From Planomonospora parontospora (lineage in GTDB: Bacteria; Actinomycetota; Actinomycetes; Streptosporangiales; Streptosporangiaceae): a DNA stretch of 64,000 nucleotides. The notes under the pieces were generated by a model. That model saw only the letters and a list, made by a program, of their open reading frames with translations, ran no database searches and was not told the origin of the DNA. Numbering within the stretch: the stretch's first letter is position 1; each line of letters begins with the position of its first letter. Of this stretch, positions 40,641 through 49,261 are shown piece after piece. The stretch is taken from contig BMQD01000008.1 of assembly GCA_014647935.1 (NCBI GenBank), positions 186,001 to 250,000 of the forward strand, read 5' to 3'. A program made the position numbers and the translations under genes.

Positions 40641-41588
40641 ATGAGGCGTGCCGGCCTGCTGATCGCGTTCGCGTCCTCCTGGTGCTTCGCGTTCTCCGGA
40701 CCGATGGCCAAGTACCTCGGCGGCGGCGGGCTGGCGCCGCTGGAGTCCGTCTGGGTCCGGATGGCCGGGGCCGGGCTGCTGCTCGTCGGCATCCTCGCGG
40801 CGGTCAGGCCCCGGGCGCTGCGCATCCCGCGCGCCCGGCTGCCGTTCTTCGGCGCCTACGCGGTGGTCGCGGTGGCGGGCGTGCAGGCGCTGTACTTCGC
40901 GGCGATCACCCGGCTGCCGGTGGGCGTCACCCTGCTGATCGAGTTCACCGCGCCGGTGTTCGTGGTGCTCTGGGTGCGCTTCGTGCGCCGGGTACGGCTG
41001 CCGCGGGCGGCCTTCACCGGGGCGGTGGTGGCCGTGGCCGGGCTCGGCATCGTGGTGGAGGTCTGGTCGGGCCTGAGCCTGGACCCGTTCGGCCTGCTGC
41101 TGGCCTTCGGCGCCGCGGCGTGCTGCGCCGGGTACTTCCTGCTCAGCGACGGTTTCGGCGACGACGTCGACCCGCTCGGCCTGATCGCCTGGGGCCTGGT
41201 CGGCGCGGCGGTCGTGCTCGTCCCGGTCTCCCGGCCGTGGGACATCCCGTGGGAGGCGTTCGGCGAGGCGGTCTCGCCGTCGCCGGACGCCCCCGTGCTG
41301 CCGGTGGCGGCGGCGGCGCTCTGGATGATCGTGGTCGCCACGGTCGCCGCCTACATCCTCGGCGTCACCGCGGTGCGCCGCCTGTCGGCCGCGGTCGGCT
41401 CCACGGTCGCCTCGCTGGAGGTCATCGCCGGCGCGGTGATCGCCTGGTTCCTGATCGGCGAGGCCCTGGGCGCCTTCCAGATCCTCGGCGGCCTCATCGT
41501 CCTGACGGGCGCCTACCTCGCCCAGCGGGCCACCGCGGAGCTGCCGGCCCGGACGGGCGGGGTGGCGGAGCCGGTCGCGGCGGGGTGA
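40641..41588 (+). CDS. EamA/DMT family transporter
   Basis: 315 residues with about ten transmembrane segments in two EamA repeats (LIAFASSWCFAFSGPMAKYL; ALYFAAITRLPVGVTLLIEF; AVGSTVASLEVIAGAVIAWF). Drug/metabolite exporters of this superfamily move amino acids, purines or antimetabolites; substrate unknown. ATG 40641 follows a direct repeat-like ACATGGATGGTGTCACATG with no strong ribosome site. Confidence 0.9.
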   Translation: MRRAGLLIAFASSWCFAFSGPMAKYLGGGGLAPLESVWVRMAGAGLLLVGILAAVRPRALRIPRARLPFFGAYAVVAVAGVQALYFAAITRLPVGVTLLIEFTAPVFVVLWVRFVRRVRLPRAAFTGAVVAVAGLGIVVEVWSGLSLDPFGLLLAFGAAACCAGYFLLSDGFGDDVDPLGLIAWGLVGAAVVLVPVSRPWDIPWEAFGEAVSPSPDAPVLPVAAAALWMIVVATVAAYILGVTAVRRLSAAVGSTVASLEVIAGAVIAWFLIGEALGAFQILGGLIVLTGAYLAQRATAELPARTGGVAEPVAAG

Positions 41589-41711
41589 GCCGTACGGCCC
41601 GCGACCGGGAGGCGGTCACCGTGGGGGTGGACCGCCTCCGGCCCGGAGACGGTCATCGCGGAGGCGGGCCGCCCGCGGCCGGGAGGCGGGCCGTGCGCGG
41701 CCGGGGACCGG

Positions 41712-42065
41712 TCACCGCGGCGTGAGCCGTACCACCTGGGACTCGGCGGCCCAGCGGGCCGTCAGGCCCGCGCCGTCGGCGGCGTTGAGCCGGTCCTTGG
41801 CCAGCGCGGCCACCGCGTCGGCGGCCTCGGCCTGGTCCACCACCTCCACCGAGGCGTCGAAGGCGACCAGCCGCGCGCCGTTGTCCTTGCTGCGTAGCGT
41901 CACCTGGACCCGGCCGGCCTCGGTCAGCCCGGGCAGCGACTGCTCGCCGCCGCCGGTGACCACGTAGATCGCGCCGTCGTGCCAGGTGTGCCAGGCCAGC
42001 CGGGGCCGGTCCAGCGAGAGCCACAGCACGCCCGACTTCTTCGCGCCCTCCTCGATCACACTCAT
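41712..42065 (-). CDS. Small FMN-binding split-barrel-like protein
   Basis: 117 residues resembling pyridoxamine 5'-phosphate oxidase-like proteins common in actinobacteria (VIEEGAKKSGVLWLSLDRPR, WHTWHDGAIYVVTGGGEQSL, VQVTLRSKDNGARLVAFDAS). Function unknown; it may bind a flavin or F420. ATG 42065 has TACATT (42072-42077) 6 nt upstream, embedded in the arm of the bioY terminator. Confidence 0.72.
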   Translation of the reverse strand: MSVIEEGAKKSGVLWLSLDRPRLAWHTWHDGAIYVVTGGGEQSLPGLTEAGRVQVTLRSKDNGARLVAFDASVEVVDQAEAADAVAALAKDRLNAADGAGLTARWAAESQVVRLTPR

Positions 42066-42071
42066 GACACG

Positions 42072-42077
42072 AATGTA
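42072..42077 (-). promoter_or_regulatory. -10-like TACATT inside a terminator arm
   Basis: TACATT (minus strand) lies 6 nt before ATG 42065 and shares bases 42074-42077 with the bioY terminator stem, so promoter and terminator overlap. Confidence 0.45.
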
Positions 42078-42116
42078 CGGCCCGCGCCCTTGCGAGCCCC
42101 GGGCGCGGGCCGTACA
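42074..42116 (-). terminator. 16-bp hairpin downstream of bioY
   Basis: TGTACGGCCCGCGCCC and GGGCGCGGGCCGTACA pair perfectly around an 11-nt loop, 14 nt after the bioY stop. Confidence 0.8.
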
Positions 42117-42129
42117 CGATCGGGACGGG

Positions 42130-42699
42130 TCAGCGGCGGGCGAGCTTCCACGCGGCGGGAAGCAGCCCGGCCGCGACGGCGATCTTGATCGCGTCGCCGA
42201 CCAGGAACGGGATCACACCGGCGGCGAGCGCCTCGCCCAGGCCCAGGCCCAGGGTGGCGATGAGGACCGGGAGGCCGAAGGCGTAGATCGTCAGGTTGCC
42301 GAGGACCATCGTGCCGACCGTGCGGGCGACCGTGCGGTCGCCGCCGCGCTCGGCGAGCCTGCCGACCAGGGCGGCGGCGGCGATGAAGCCCAGCACGTAA
42401 CCGAAGGTGGGGCCGCCGAAGCCGGAGGCGCCGCCCGCGAACCACGGCACGCCCGCGATGCCGACGAGCATGTACAGGGCCATGCTCAGCGCCGCGCGGT
42501 TCATGCCGAGGGCCGCGCCGACCAGCACGACGGCGAAGGTCTGGCCGGTGACCGGGACCGGCCACATCGGGAAGGCGAGCTGGGCGGCCAGGCCGGTGAG
42601 GGCGGCGCCGCCCACGACGAGCGCGGCGTCGCGGACCCGGGCACCCGGGATGAGGTCGGACAGTACGGCGGGCTGAGCCACCGGAGAAGCGTTTGCCAT
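42130..42699 (-). CDS. bioY: Biotin transporter BioY
   Basis: 189 residues with six hydrophobic segments and BioY motifs (AALTGLAAQLAFPMWPVPVT, GQTFAVVLVGAALGMNRAAL, AGVPWFAGGASGFGGPTFGY, LGFIAAAALVGRLAERG). S component of an ECF-type biotin transporter; no bioM/bioN nearby, so it must use a shared or solitary mode. ATG 42699 follows AAGGGAG at 8 nt. The upstream 157-bp gap is divergent with the CoA-lyase gene. Confidence 0.93.
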   Translation of the reverse strand: MANASPVAQPAVLSDLIPGARVRDAALVVGGAALTGLAAQLAFPMWPVPVTGQTFAVVLVGAALGMNRAALSMALYMLVGIAGVPWFAGGASGFGGPTFGYVLGFIAAAALVGRLAERGGDRTVARTVGTMVLGNLTIYAFGLPVLIATLGLGLGEALAAGVIPFLVGDAIKIAVAAGLLPAAWKLARR

Positions 42700-42844
42700 C
42701 GTTTCGTCTCCCTTTGCCGAAGCGTGCTCTCCATTATTCGGACATCCGGCCCGTGGTCCGCTCAAGGGGTGCGCCAAGAAACAGGGGTCGGAGTTTGTGC
42801 GGGCGCGACAGCGCCCCCGTCCGCGGAATCTGCCGGGCGCCCGC

Positions 42845-42850
42845 TACGGT
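42845..42850 (+). promoter_or_regulatory. -10-like TACGGT of the CoA-lyase gene
   Basis: TACGGT ends 6 nt before ATG 42857; leaderless arrangement. Confidence 0.5.
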
Positions 42851-42856
42851 GTGGCC

Positions 42857-43798
42857 ATGCGCTCCCGACGTTCGTGCCTGGCGGTCCCCGGCAGCAGCCC
42901 CCGGTTCCTGGAGAAGGCGCAGGGCCTGGCCGTCGACGAGGTCTTCCTCGACCTGGAGGACTCCGTCGCGCCGCTGGCCAAGGAGGAGGCGCGCGGGAAC
43001 ATCGTGGCCGCGCTGCGCGAGGGCGACTGGTCGGGCCGGGTCCGGGTGATCCGGGTCAACGACCTGTCCACGCAGTGGACCTACCGGGACGTGATCGAGG
43101 TGGTCGAGGGCGCCGGGGCGTTCCTCGACTGCCTGATGCTGCCCAAGGTCGAGGACGCCGGGCAGGTGGCCTGGCTGGACACCCTGCTGACCCAGATCGA
43201 GAGGGCGAACGGGCTGCCGGTCGGCCGGATCGGCATCGAGGCGCAGATCGAGAGCGCCCGCGGCCTGGTCAACGTGGACGCCATCGCCGCCGCGTCGCCC
43301 CGCCTGGAGACGCTGGTCTTCGGCCCCGCCGACTTCATGGCCTCGATCAACATGCGGACGCTGGTCGTCGGCGAGCAGCCCCCGGGCTACACCGAGGGCG
43401 ACGCCTACCACTACATCCTGATGCGGATCCTGATGGCCGCCCGCGCGCACGACCTGCAGGCGATCGACGGGCCCTACCTCGCCATCAAGGACCTGGACGG
43501 CTACCGGCGGGTGGCCGCGCGCTCGGCGGCCCTCGGCTTCGACGGCAAGTGGGTGCTCCACCCGACGCAGATCGAGGTGGCCAACGAGGTCTTCTCGCCG
43601 TCCCAGGAGGACTACGACCGCGCCGAGCTCATCCTCGACGCGTACGAGTACTACACGACGGTGGAGCGGCGCGGCGCGGTCATGCTGGGCGACGAGATGA
43701 TCGACGAGGCGTCCCGGAAGATGGCGCTGGTGGTGGCGGCCAAGGGCCGTGCGGCCGGGCTGCCGCGCACCACCGCCTTCACCCCGCCTGCGGCCTGA
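42857..43798 (+). CDS. HpcH/HpaI-family CoA ester lyase (malyl-CoA lyase/CitE-like)
   Basis: 313 residues. TIM-barrel lyase: SCLAVPGSSPRFLEKAQGLA, DEVFLDLEDSVAPLAKEEAR, DCLMLPKVEDAGQVAWLD, GIEAQIESARGLVNVDAIA, FGPADFMASINM and GKWVLHPTQIEVANEVFSPS. Glu and Asp residues for Mg and CoA thioester are present. Probably L-malyl-CoA/beta-methylmalyl-CoA or citramalyl-CoA lyase; a stand-alone CitE-like role is the alternative. A short imperfect tandem repeat (CGGCGGAGCACCGCGGCGGCC) follows the stop. Confidence 0.9.
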   Translation: MRSRRSCLAVPGSSPRFLEKAQGLAVDEVFLDLEDSVAPLAKEEARGNIVAALREGDWSGRVRVIRVNDLSTQWTYRDVIEVVEGAGAFLDCLMLPKVEDAGQVAWLDTLLTQIERANGLPVGRIGIEAQIESARGLVNVDAIAAASPRLETLVFGPADFMASINMRTLVVGEQPPGYTEGDAYHYILMRILMAARAHDLQAIDGPYLAIKDLDGYRRVAARSAALGFDGKWVLHPTQIEVANEVFSPSQEDYDRAELILDAYEYYTTVERRGAVMLGDEMIDEASRKMALVVAAKGRAAGLPRTTAFTPPAA

Positions 43799-43871
43799 TC
43801 CCGATGGCGGCGGAGCACCGCGGCGGCCTGACTCCGACGGCGGCGGAGCACCGCGGCGGCCCGCACCCCGC

Positions 43872-44459
43872 CTACAGCTTGACCCCGATCGTGGTGAAGA
43901 ACCACAGCGACGAGGTCACCCAGAGGCCGGCCAGCGCGGTGAACGCCAGCCCGCCGAGCAGCGGGAGGGTCCAGCCGGGCAGCCCGCGCTTGGGCAGGGC
44001 CAGCATCTTCGCGGTGAACACGCCGTAGAAGAAGCAGCCCAGCAGAGAGTGGACCAGCACGCGGGTCACGTCGAACTGGGCGCCCAGCGCGTACAGGCAG
44101 TGGAAGGCCACCGGGATCGTCAGCAGGAACGCGGCCCGGCCCGACCAGCGGTGCAGGGCGCCGATCCACGGCACGTCCAGTCTGATCCGGCCCCACATCA
44201 CCAGCGCGGAGAAGACCTGGACCCCGGCGAGCAGGAACGCGCCGGTGGTGAGCCAGGACTTCATGGCCAGCGGCCCGGAGAACCCGGCGGGGCCGACCGC
44301 GAAGCCGGTGGGCGTGTGGGCGCGTCCGTAGACGCCGAGCGCGACCGCGACCAGCCCGCCGACGACGAGCGGGACGAGCAGTGGGGCGAGGTTCTGCCGG
44401 GGCGGGGTCCGCAGGGCCTGCGTGTCGTCCGCCGTGCCGTTCGCTGGGGTGCCGCTCAT
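43872..44459 (-). CDS. DUF6529-like membrane protein
   Basis: 195 residues: Pro/Thr-rich N-terminus, then about five hydrophobic segments (LAPLLVPLVVGGLVAVALGV; WLTTGAFLLAGVQVFSALVM; AFLLTIPVAFHCLYALGAQF; LLGCFFYGVFTAKML; LGGLAFTALAGLWVTSSLWF). The HRWSGRAAF and FHCLYAL histidines resemble those of cytochrome-b561-like proteins. Start ATG overlaps the stop of the upstream secreted-protein gene (TGATG), so the two are coupled and may work together at the membrane. Confidence 0.82.
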   Translation of the reverse strand: MSGTPANGTADDTQALRTPPRQNLAPLLVPLVVGGLVAVALGVYGRAHTPTGFAVGPAGFSGPLAMKSWLTTGAFLLAGVQVFSALVMWGRIRLDVPWIGALHRWSGRAAFLLTIPVAFHCLYALGAQFDVTRVLVHSLLGCFFYGVFTAKMLALPKRGLPGWTLPLLGGLAFTALAGLWVTSSLWFFTTIGVKL

Positions 44460-45118
44460 CAGAACTCCTCGATGAACTCGTCGACGTCCTTGGGATCGAC
44501 CTGTTCGCCGTTGACGGTCGCGTTCTCCCCGGGCTCGGGGACGGCGACGTCGGCGGGCGCGCCGTCGACCAGGGTCAGGCCGACGCGGGTGCCGTCGGCG
44601 AGGTAGATCCATCCGGCCCGGACCTTCGCGCCGCGGACGATCGCGCTGGCCCGGTAGAGGCCCGACGGCTTCTTGACCGTCGGCGCGGTGAAGTCCCACT
44701 CCTTCGAGCCGAACTCCAGCGTTCCGGTGGCCCTGCCGCCGCCGAGCGCGGCGGTGAGGGAGGCTCCCTCCGGTCCGGTCAGGACGACCTTGCCGTCGGC
44801 GGCCTTCCCCCGGAGCCAGGCCTCGACCCTGCCGTCGCAGAAGTAGCCGACGGCCTTGCCGTTGCGGATGGAGACGGCGATGAGGCCGCCGTTGCCGCGG
44901 ACCCGGCCCGCGTAGTCGGCCTTGGCGGGGACGGGCTTGGCGGTCCTGGACGGTGCGGGCGCGGCAGAGGCCTCCGAGGTGGCCTCGGCCACCGCGGCGG
45001 GCCCGCCCGCCGCGCCGGCGTCCCGGGCCGGCGGCGAGGTGGTGGCGCTGAGCGCGCCGAGCGCGACGGTCGTCGCCGCGCCGGCCGCCAGCGTGAGTAC
45101 GGGCCCCAGCCGTTTCAT
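44459..45118 (-). CDS. Secreted hypothetical protein
   Basis: 219 residues with an N-terminal signal or anchor (LGPVLTLAAGAATTVALGAL), an Ala/Pro-rich linker to ~65 and a beta-rich domain (IAVSIRNGKAVGYFCDGRVE, WLRGKAADGKVVLTG, AGWIYLADGTRVGLTLV) ending in an acidic tail. Unrecognised family. Translationally coupled (TGATG) with the DUF6529-like gene, suggesting an exported partner of that membrane protein. Confidence 0.75.
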   Translation of the reverse strand: MKRLGPVLTLAAGAATTVALGALSATTSPPARDAGAAGGPAAVAEATSEASAAPAPSRTAKPVPAKADYAGRVRGNGGLIAVSIRNGKAVGYFCDGRVEAWLRGKAADGKVVLTGPEGASLTAALGGGRATGTLEFGSKEWDFTAPTVKKPSGLYRASAIVRGAKVRAGWIYLADGTRVGLTLVDGAPADVAVPEPGENATVNGEQVDPKDVDEFIEEF

Positions 45119-45520
45119 GTTCGCTCCCTGGGGTCGGGGTTTCCTGCCCTCATGAAAGCTCCCACCGGCCGCAGTGTCTGTGAAGTAATGCGCACTGGGG
45201 CGGAGAGGAGAGATTCATGTGCTCCCCGGACTGGTCGAAATCGGATTTGCCATTTCTGGCGGTGACGAATCCGGCGCCGGGCCGATGAATCTCGCTAGAG
45301 AGGTCTCGCCAGGAGGGCTCCGGCGTGTTGCTCTGGATGGGGCGCCCCGCCGGGGTCGCGCGACGGCGAGAGGTGATCGTTTCAATGGGACGGGGTAGTA
45401 GTAGGGTCGCGTGCGATTTGCCGTTTCCATAAGGGATTGCGGTCGGGCGTTGAAGACGACTGGAACGGTCCGGAATCAGCGGATCCGGATGCGTAGGCTT
45501 CCTTCGAGGAGGTGCTGAGC
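45119..45520. other. 402-bp non-coding gap with lower GC
   Basis: The gap separates two divergent genes. Its middle has lower GC than the genes, with runs such as TCGAAATCGGATTTGCCATT, and a TAGTAGTAGGGT cluster (TAGGGT at 45402-45407) that could be the promoter of the propeller gene. A 71-codon minus-strand ORF here has no family signature or ribosome site and is not called. No riboswitch consensus was recognised. Confidence 0.5.
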
Positions 45521-48500
45521 GTGGCCTCGGGCCCTCACGACCCGCGCTCGCGAGAACGGCCGGCGGACGGCGGCGGCGCGTCCGGTGGAACGCCGCACGG
45601 AGCGGAGTCCCAGCAGTCCCAGGAGCCGCACGGGTTCCGCAGGCCCGACCCGTCCCAGGAGCCTCCGAGCCCCCATTCTCCGCCGACGATCCAGCACTTC
45701 CCCCCCGGTCCCTCCGACGGCCGTCCCCGCGGCCTCCCGCTCTCCTCCCCCTGGGTGGCGCCGCCCTTCGCGGCTCCCGCGCCGGAGGAGGCCGATCTCC
45801 CCGCCTCCTCCCGGGCGCCCGCCGCCGGCCGCCGCCGTCCCTACGCCCAGCCGTACGCCTCGCCCGCCGCGGCCGCCTCGTCGTCGCCGGGCTCCGCGGA
45901 GCCGGAGGACCCCTCGGCGGGGCGGGGCCCTTCCGAAACGCCGGGCCCCGCTGAGGCGTCCTCCGCCGACCGGCACGCGACGGGAGCCTCCGCCACCGGA
46001 CCGGGAGCGGAGTCCCGCCCGCGCGGGAGAGCGGCGGGCCGCCCCGACAGGCTGGTGGCGTCCGCTCCCGCCGAGCCGGTTCCTCCCGCGCCGGAACCGG
46101 GAGCGGAGTCCCGGCCGCGCCGGGGAACGGCGAACCGGCCGGACCGGTTGGTGGCGTCCGGACCTCCCCGCCGGGTCCGGAGGCCGCAGGACGAACCTCG
46201 GGACGACCCGCAGGATGACCCGGGAAAGCGGCCCCAGGCCGTGACCGTGCCCGGGCCGGAGTCCGAGCCGCCTGCCGCGCCGTCGGGGGAGCCCGCCGGG
46301 TGGACGCCCGAGCGGGAGGACGACTTCGAGCCCGTGCGGCGGGTCGGCCGCCCGCCGGCCGGAAGACCGGCGCGGCCGGACCTCCTGGTGGCCCAGGGTC
46401 CGCCCCGGCGCGGACCGGGCGGAGGACGCCACCGGCCGGCCGCCGCGCCCTCGGCCGTGCGCCGTTCCAGCCCGAAGCGGGGCAGGGGTGGACGCCGGCT
46501 GGTCGTCCCCCTGGTGATGGTCCTGGTCCTCACCGCGGCGGTCGGCGGGGGCCTGGCGCTGTGGGGCTGGGTGAGCGACTCGCTGGGCACGGGACTGCGC
46601 CTGGCGGGCGGTGACTTCCAACCGGCGGACGGGACCTTCGCCTCGCCCGTCGACGGCGGCGGCGACGGTTCCAGCCAGGTGCTCAACGCCGTCGCCGCGG
46701 TGGGGCCGACCGTGGTGGCGGTCGGCAGCGACACCACCAGCCCCGTCCCCCGGCCGCTGTTCCTCGTCTCGCCGGACGGCGGCACGACCTGGCGGCTGGG
46801 GAAGGTGACCGGGTTCGCGGGCCAGGAGGGCGGACCGGCCACGGTCGGGCTGGTCGCGGGCGGCGACGGCCGGTGGCTGGCGGCGGGCAACGAGCCGTCC
46901 GGCACCGGAGGGCCCGCCGGGAGCCTCACCGTGGGACTGTGGAGCAGCGTCGACGGCCACCGCTGGAGCGCGGTGGACGCCGAGGGACTGACCGCGTTCG
47001 CGAGCGGCGACAGGATCACGGACCTGGCCCGGACCTCCTCCGGCTTCGTGGCGGTCGGCACCGCCGTCCTCGGCGACGGCACCTCGGGCGCCGCCGCCTG
47101 GACCTCGCCCGACGGGCGGAGCTGGACCAGGGTGGAGACGCGCGACATCGGCGCCCCGGACAGGATCCGCGGCCTCAGGGCGGTCGCCGCCCGGGGGGAC
47201 GCCGTGGTCGCGCTGGCCGATCCGGCCCAGGGCGGTCCGGGCTCGGTCGTCCTGCGCTCCGGCGACGGCGGGAGGTCCTGGCTGCCGTCCGGAGTGGCGC
47301 TGGACGGCGTCGTCGCGCAGCCGGGCACGCTCGCCGTGGCCCGGAAGGGGTTCGTCCTGGTCCCGCTCCAGCAGCGCAGCGCCAAGGGGGAGGTACGGGT
47401 CCACTGCTCGGCGGACGGCGGGAAGTGGGAGGCCTGCGGCGCCATCACGGGACTGGACGCGCAGGGATCGGGCGTCAAGCGCCTGACCTCCTCCCCCGAG
47501 GGGGTGGCCGCGGTCACCGAGACGGGCCTGGAACGCTACGCCGTGCACACCAGCGCGGACGGCCGCGAGTGGACCAGGGCCGCCGACCTCGGGCGGCTGC
47601 CCGGCTCGCTGCGGGCTCTGGCGGTCTCCGGCACGGGCACGCTCGTCGTCGGCGGCGACGAGCGCGCCGCCGAGGTGGACAACCGGCTCGTCCTCATCAC
47701 GGCGGCCAAGGGGAGCAAGGCGAAGGCGGTCCCCCTGTCCGAGATCCGGGGCCTGGTCCGGGCCGCCCGCGAGACGGCCCGGGTGGCCGCGGGGGAGGGC
47801 CGGTTCGTCGCCGTCGGCTCGGTCTTCGGCGACGCCGGGATCTGGAGCAGTCCGGACGGGGAGAAATGGCAGGCGGCGGGACCGGCGGAGATCCTCGGCG
47901 GCGCGCACCGGCAGGCCCTCGGCGACGTGGCGTACGGCAGGAAGGGCTGGCTGGCGGTGGGCGGGACCATGAGCGGAGCCTCCTCGACGGAGCCACTGCT
48001 CGTCACCTCCGCCGACGGCGGCGACTGGCGCCGGGTCCCGGCCGCGGATGCGCTGAGACCGGCGGGCGACCGCGACTTCCTCGCCCCGCACGTGGTCGCG
48101 GCCGGCCCGTCCGGCTACGTCCTGGCCGGTGAGGAACGGGGCGCGGCCACCGCCGTCCCCGTCCTGTGGTTCTCCGCCGACCTGAAGCGCTTCACCCGGG
48201 CGGCGGGGCTGCCCGCGGGCGGCGCGGGGGTGCGCCTGCACGACGTCTCGCCCACCTCGTCCGGTTACATGGCCGTCGGCGGCTCCGGTACGGCGGGGCA
48301 CGAGACCGGCGTGGTGTGGGTCTCCGCCGACGGCGTCACCTGGACCGCGCGCAAGCCCGTCGTCCCGGTCGGCGCGACGTCGGCGGGACTGCGGCACGTG
48401 GTGACGTACGGCGGGCAGGCCGTCGCGATCGGCGCCGCGGAGACCGCCGAGGGCAGCCGGGCGTTCGGCGCCGTCTCCCGGGACAACGGGGCGACGTGGG

Positions 48501-48805
48501 AGACGGTCTGGCTCCCCGCCGACCAGGCGGCCGCCGTGCACGACCTGGCGGCGACCCAGGACGGGGTGGTGGCGGTGGGCCGGCAGGGCGCTCGGGGGGA
48601 GGGGGACAGCGCGGTGTGGACCTCAGGGGACGGGCGGTCCTGGCAGCTGCACACGCCCACCCAGGGGCACCTCGCCGGTGGCGGCCTCCAGTGGCTCGGC
48701 GCCGTCGCGGTCTCCGGCGACCAGGTGGTGGCCCTGGGCCGGTCCACCACCTACGACGCCGACCACCTCACCCTGTGGCGGTCGACCCTGGCGGCGGACC
48801 GATGA
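45521..48805 (+). CDS. Large membrane-anchored Asp-box (BNR) beta-propeller protein
   Basis: About 1,094 residues. Residues 1-325 are Pro/Arg/Glu-rich and disordered, with repeated AGRPDRLVAS-type units; a transmembrane segment (RLVVPLVMVLVLTAAVGGGL) follows, then an extracellular domain built from at least ten Asp-box repeats (SPDGGTTWRLG, SVDGHRWSAV, SPDGRSWTRV, SGDGGRSWLP, SADGGKWEAC, SADGREWTRA, SPDGEKWQAA, SADGGDWRRV, SADGVTWTAR, SRDNGATWET), as in sialidase or VPS10-type propellers. No catalytic sialidase residues seen; it may bind glycans or proteins. GTG 45521 follows GAGGAGG at 8 nt. The 3' end overlaps the Nudix gene by 38 bp. Confidence 0.88.
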   Translation: MASGPHDPRSRERPADGGGASGGTPHGAESQQSQEPHGFRRPDPSQEPPSPHSPPTIQHFPPGPSDGRPRGLPLSSPWVAPPFAAPAPEEADLPASSRAPAAGRRRPYAQPYASPAAAASSSPGSAEPEDPSAGRGPSETPGPAEASSADRHATGASATGPGAESRPRGRAAGRPDRLVASAPAEPVPPAPEPGAESRPRRGTANRPDRLVASGPPRRVRRPQDEPRDDPQDDPGKRPQAVTVPGPESEPPAAPSGEPAGWTPEREDDFEPVRRVGRPPAGRPARPDLLVAQGPPRRGPGGGRHRPAAAPSAVRRSSPKRGRGGRRLVVPLVMVLVLTAAVGGGLALWGWVSDSLGTGLRLAGGDFQPADGTFASPVDGGGDGSSQVLNAVAAVGPTVVAVGSDTTSPVPRPLFLVSPDGGTTWRLGKVTGFAGQEGGPATVGLVAGGDGRWLAAGNEPSGTGGPAGSLTVGLWSSVDGHRWSAVDAEGLTAFASGDRITDLARTSSGFVAVGTAVLGDGTSGAAAWTSPDGRSWTRVETRDIGAPDRIRGLRAVAARGDAVVALADPAQGGPGSVVLRSGDGGRSWLPSGVALDGVVAQPGTLAVARKGFVLVPLQQRSAKGEVRVHCSADGGKWEACGAITGLDAQGSGVKRLTSSPEGVAAVTETGLERYAVHTSADGREWTRAADLGRLPGSLRALAVSGTGTLVVGGDERAAEVDNRLVLITAAKGSKAKAVPLSEIRGLVRAARETARVAAGEGRFVAVGSVFGDAGIWSSPDGEKWQAAGPAEILGGAHRQALGDVAYGRKGWLAVGGTMSGASSTEPLLVTSADGGDWRRVPAADALRPAGDRDFLAPHVVAAGPSGYVLAGEERGAATAVPVLWFSADLKRFTRAAGLPAGGAGVRLHDVSPTSSGYMAVGGSGTAGHETGVVWVSADGVTWTARKPVVPVGATSAGLRHVVTYGGQAVAIGAAETAEGSRAFGAVSRDNGATWETVWLPADQAAAVHDLAATQDGVVAVGRQGARGEGDSAVWTSGDGRSWQLHTPTQGHLAGGGLQWLGAVAVSGDQVVALGRSTTYDADHLTLWRSTLAADR

Positions 48806-49187
48806 CTCCCCAACCGGTGAGGGCGTCCAGCAGGCCGGAGACCAGGGGCAGGCGGGGCAGCTCGCCGGGGTCGAACCAGCGGGCGTCGGTGGCGTCGTCG
48901 CCGGGGACGAGCACGCCGCCGACGACCTCGGCCAGGTAGTCGCGGATCTCGTAGACCACGCCTTCCGGGCCGGGGCGGTCCACCGTGCCCGCCAGCGGCC
49001 CGACCGAGACCGTCAGCCCGGTCTCCTCCGCCACCTCCCGGACGACCGCCTCGGCGTCGGACTCGCCGGGCTCCACCCGGCCGCCGGGAACCGACCAGAG
49101 CCCCTCGCCGGGCGGGCGGCCGCGGCGGACGAGGAGCAGCCGCCGGGAATCATCGGAGATGATCGCCCCCACACAATTTACGCGCAC
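48768..49187 (-). CDS. Nudix hydrolase
   Basis: 139 residues with a complete Nudix box, GGRVEPGESDAEAVVREVAE followed by ETGL (G-x5-E-x7-REUxEExGU). MutT-like housecleaning of nucleoside diphosphate derivatives is likely; substrate unknown. GTG 49187 with TAATCT 7 nt upstream (49195-49200) and no ribosome site, so leaderless. Convergent overlap with the propeller gene covers the last 12 codons of each. Confidence 0.92.
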   Translation of the reverse strand: MRVNCVGAIISDDSRRLLLVRRGRPPGEGLWSVPGGRVEPGESDAEAVVREVAEETGLTVSVGPLAGTVDRPGPEGVVYEIRDYLAEVVGGVLVPGDDATDARWFDPGELPRLPLVSGLLDALTGWGVIGPPPGSTATG

Positions 49188-49194
49188 CTGAACA

Positions 49195-49200
49195 AGATTA
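49195..49200 (-). promoter_or_regulatory. -10-like TAATCT of the Nudix gene
   Basis: Minus-strand TAATCT ends 7 nt before GTG 49187. Confidence 0.5.
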
Positions 49201-49261
49201 CGGCTCCATAACGGACTGCACTCTTGACTGACCGGTCATCAGAAGAGCACCGTGGGTAGGC

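Noticed and set aside
45215..45430. 71-codon minus-strand ORF in the 45.1-45.5 kb gap
   Set aside because: No ribosome site, no family features, and it spans a promoter-like region.
45476..48541. 1,021-codon minus-strand ORF antisense to the propeller gene
   Set aside because: No motifs; the plus frame has Asp-boxes, TM and RBS.
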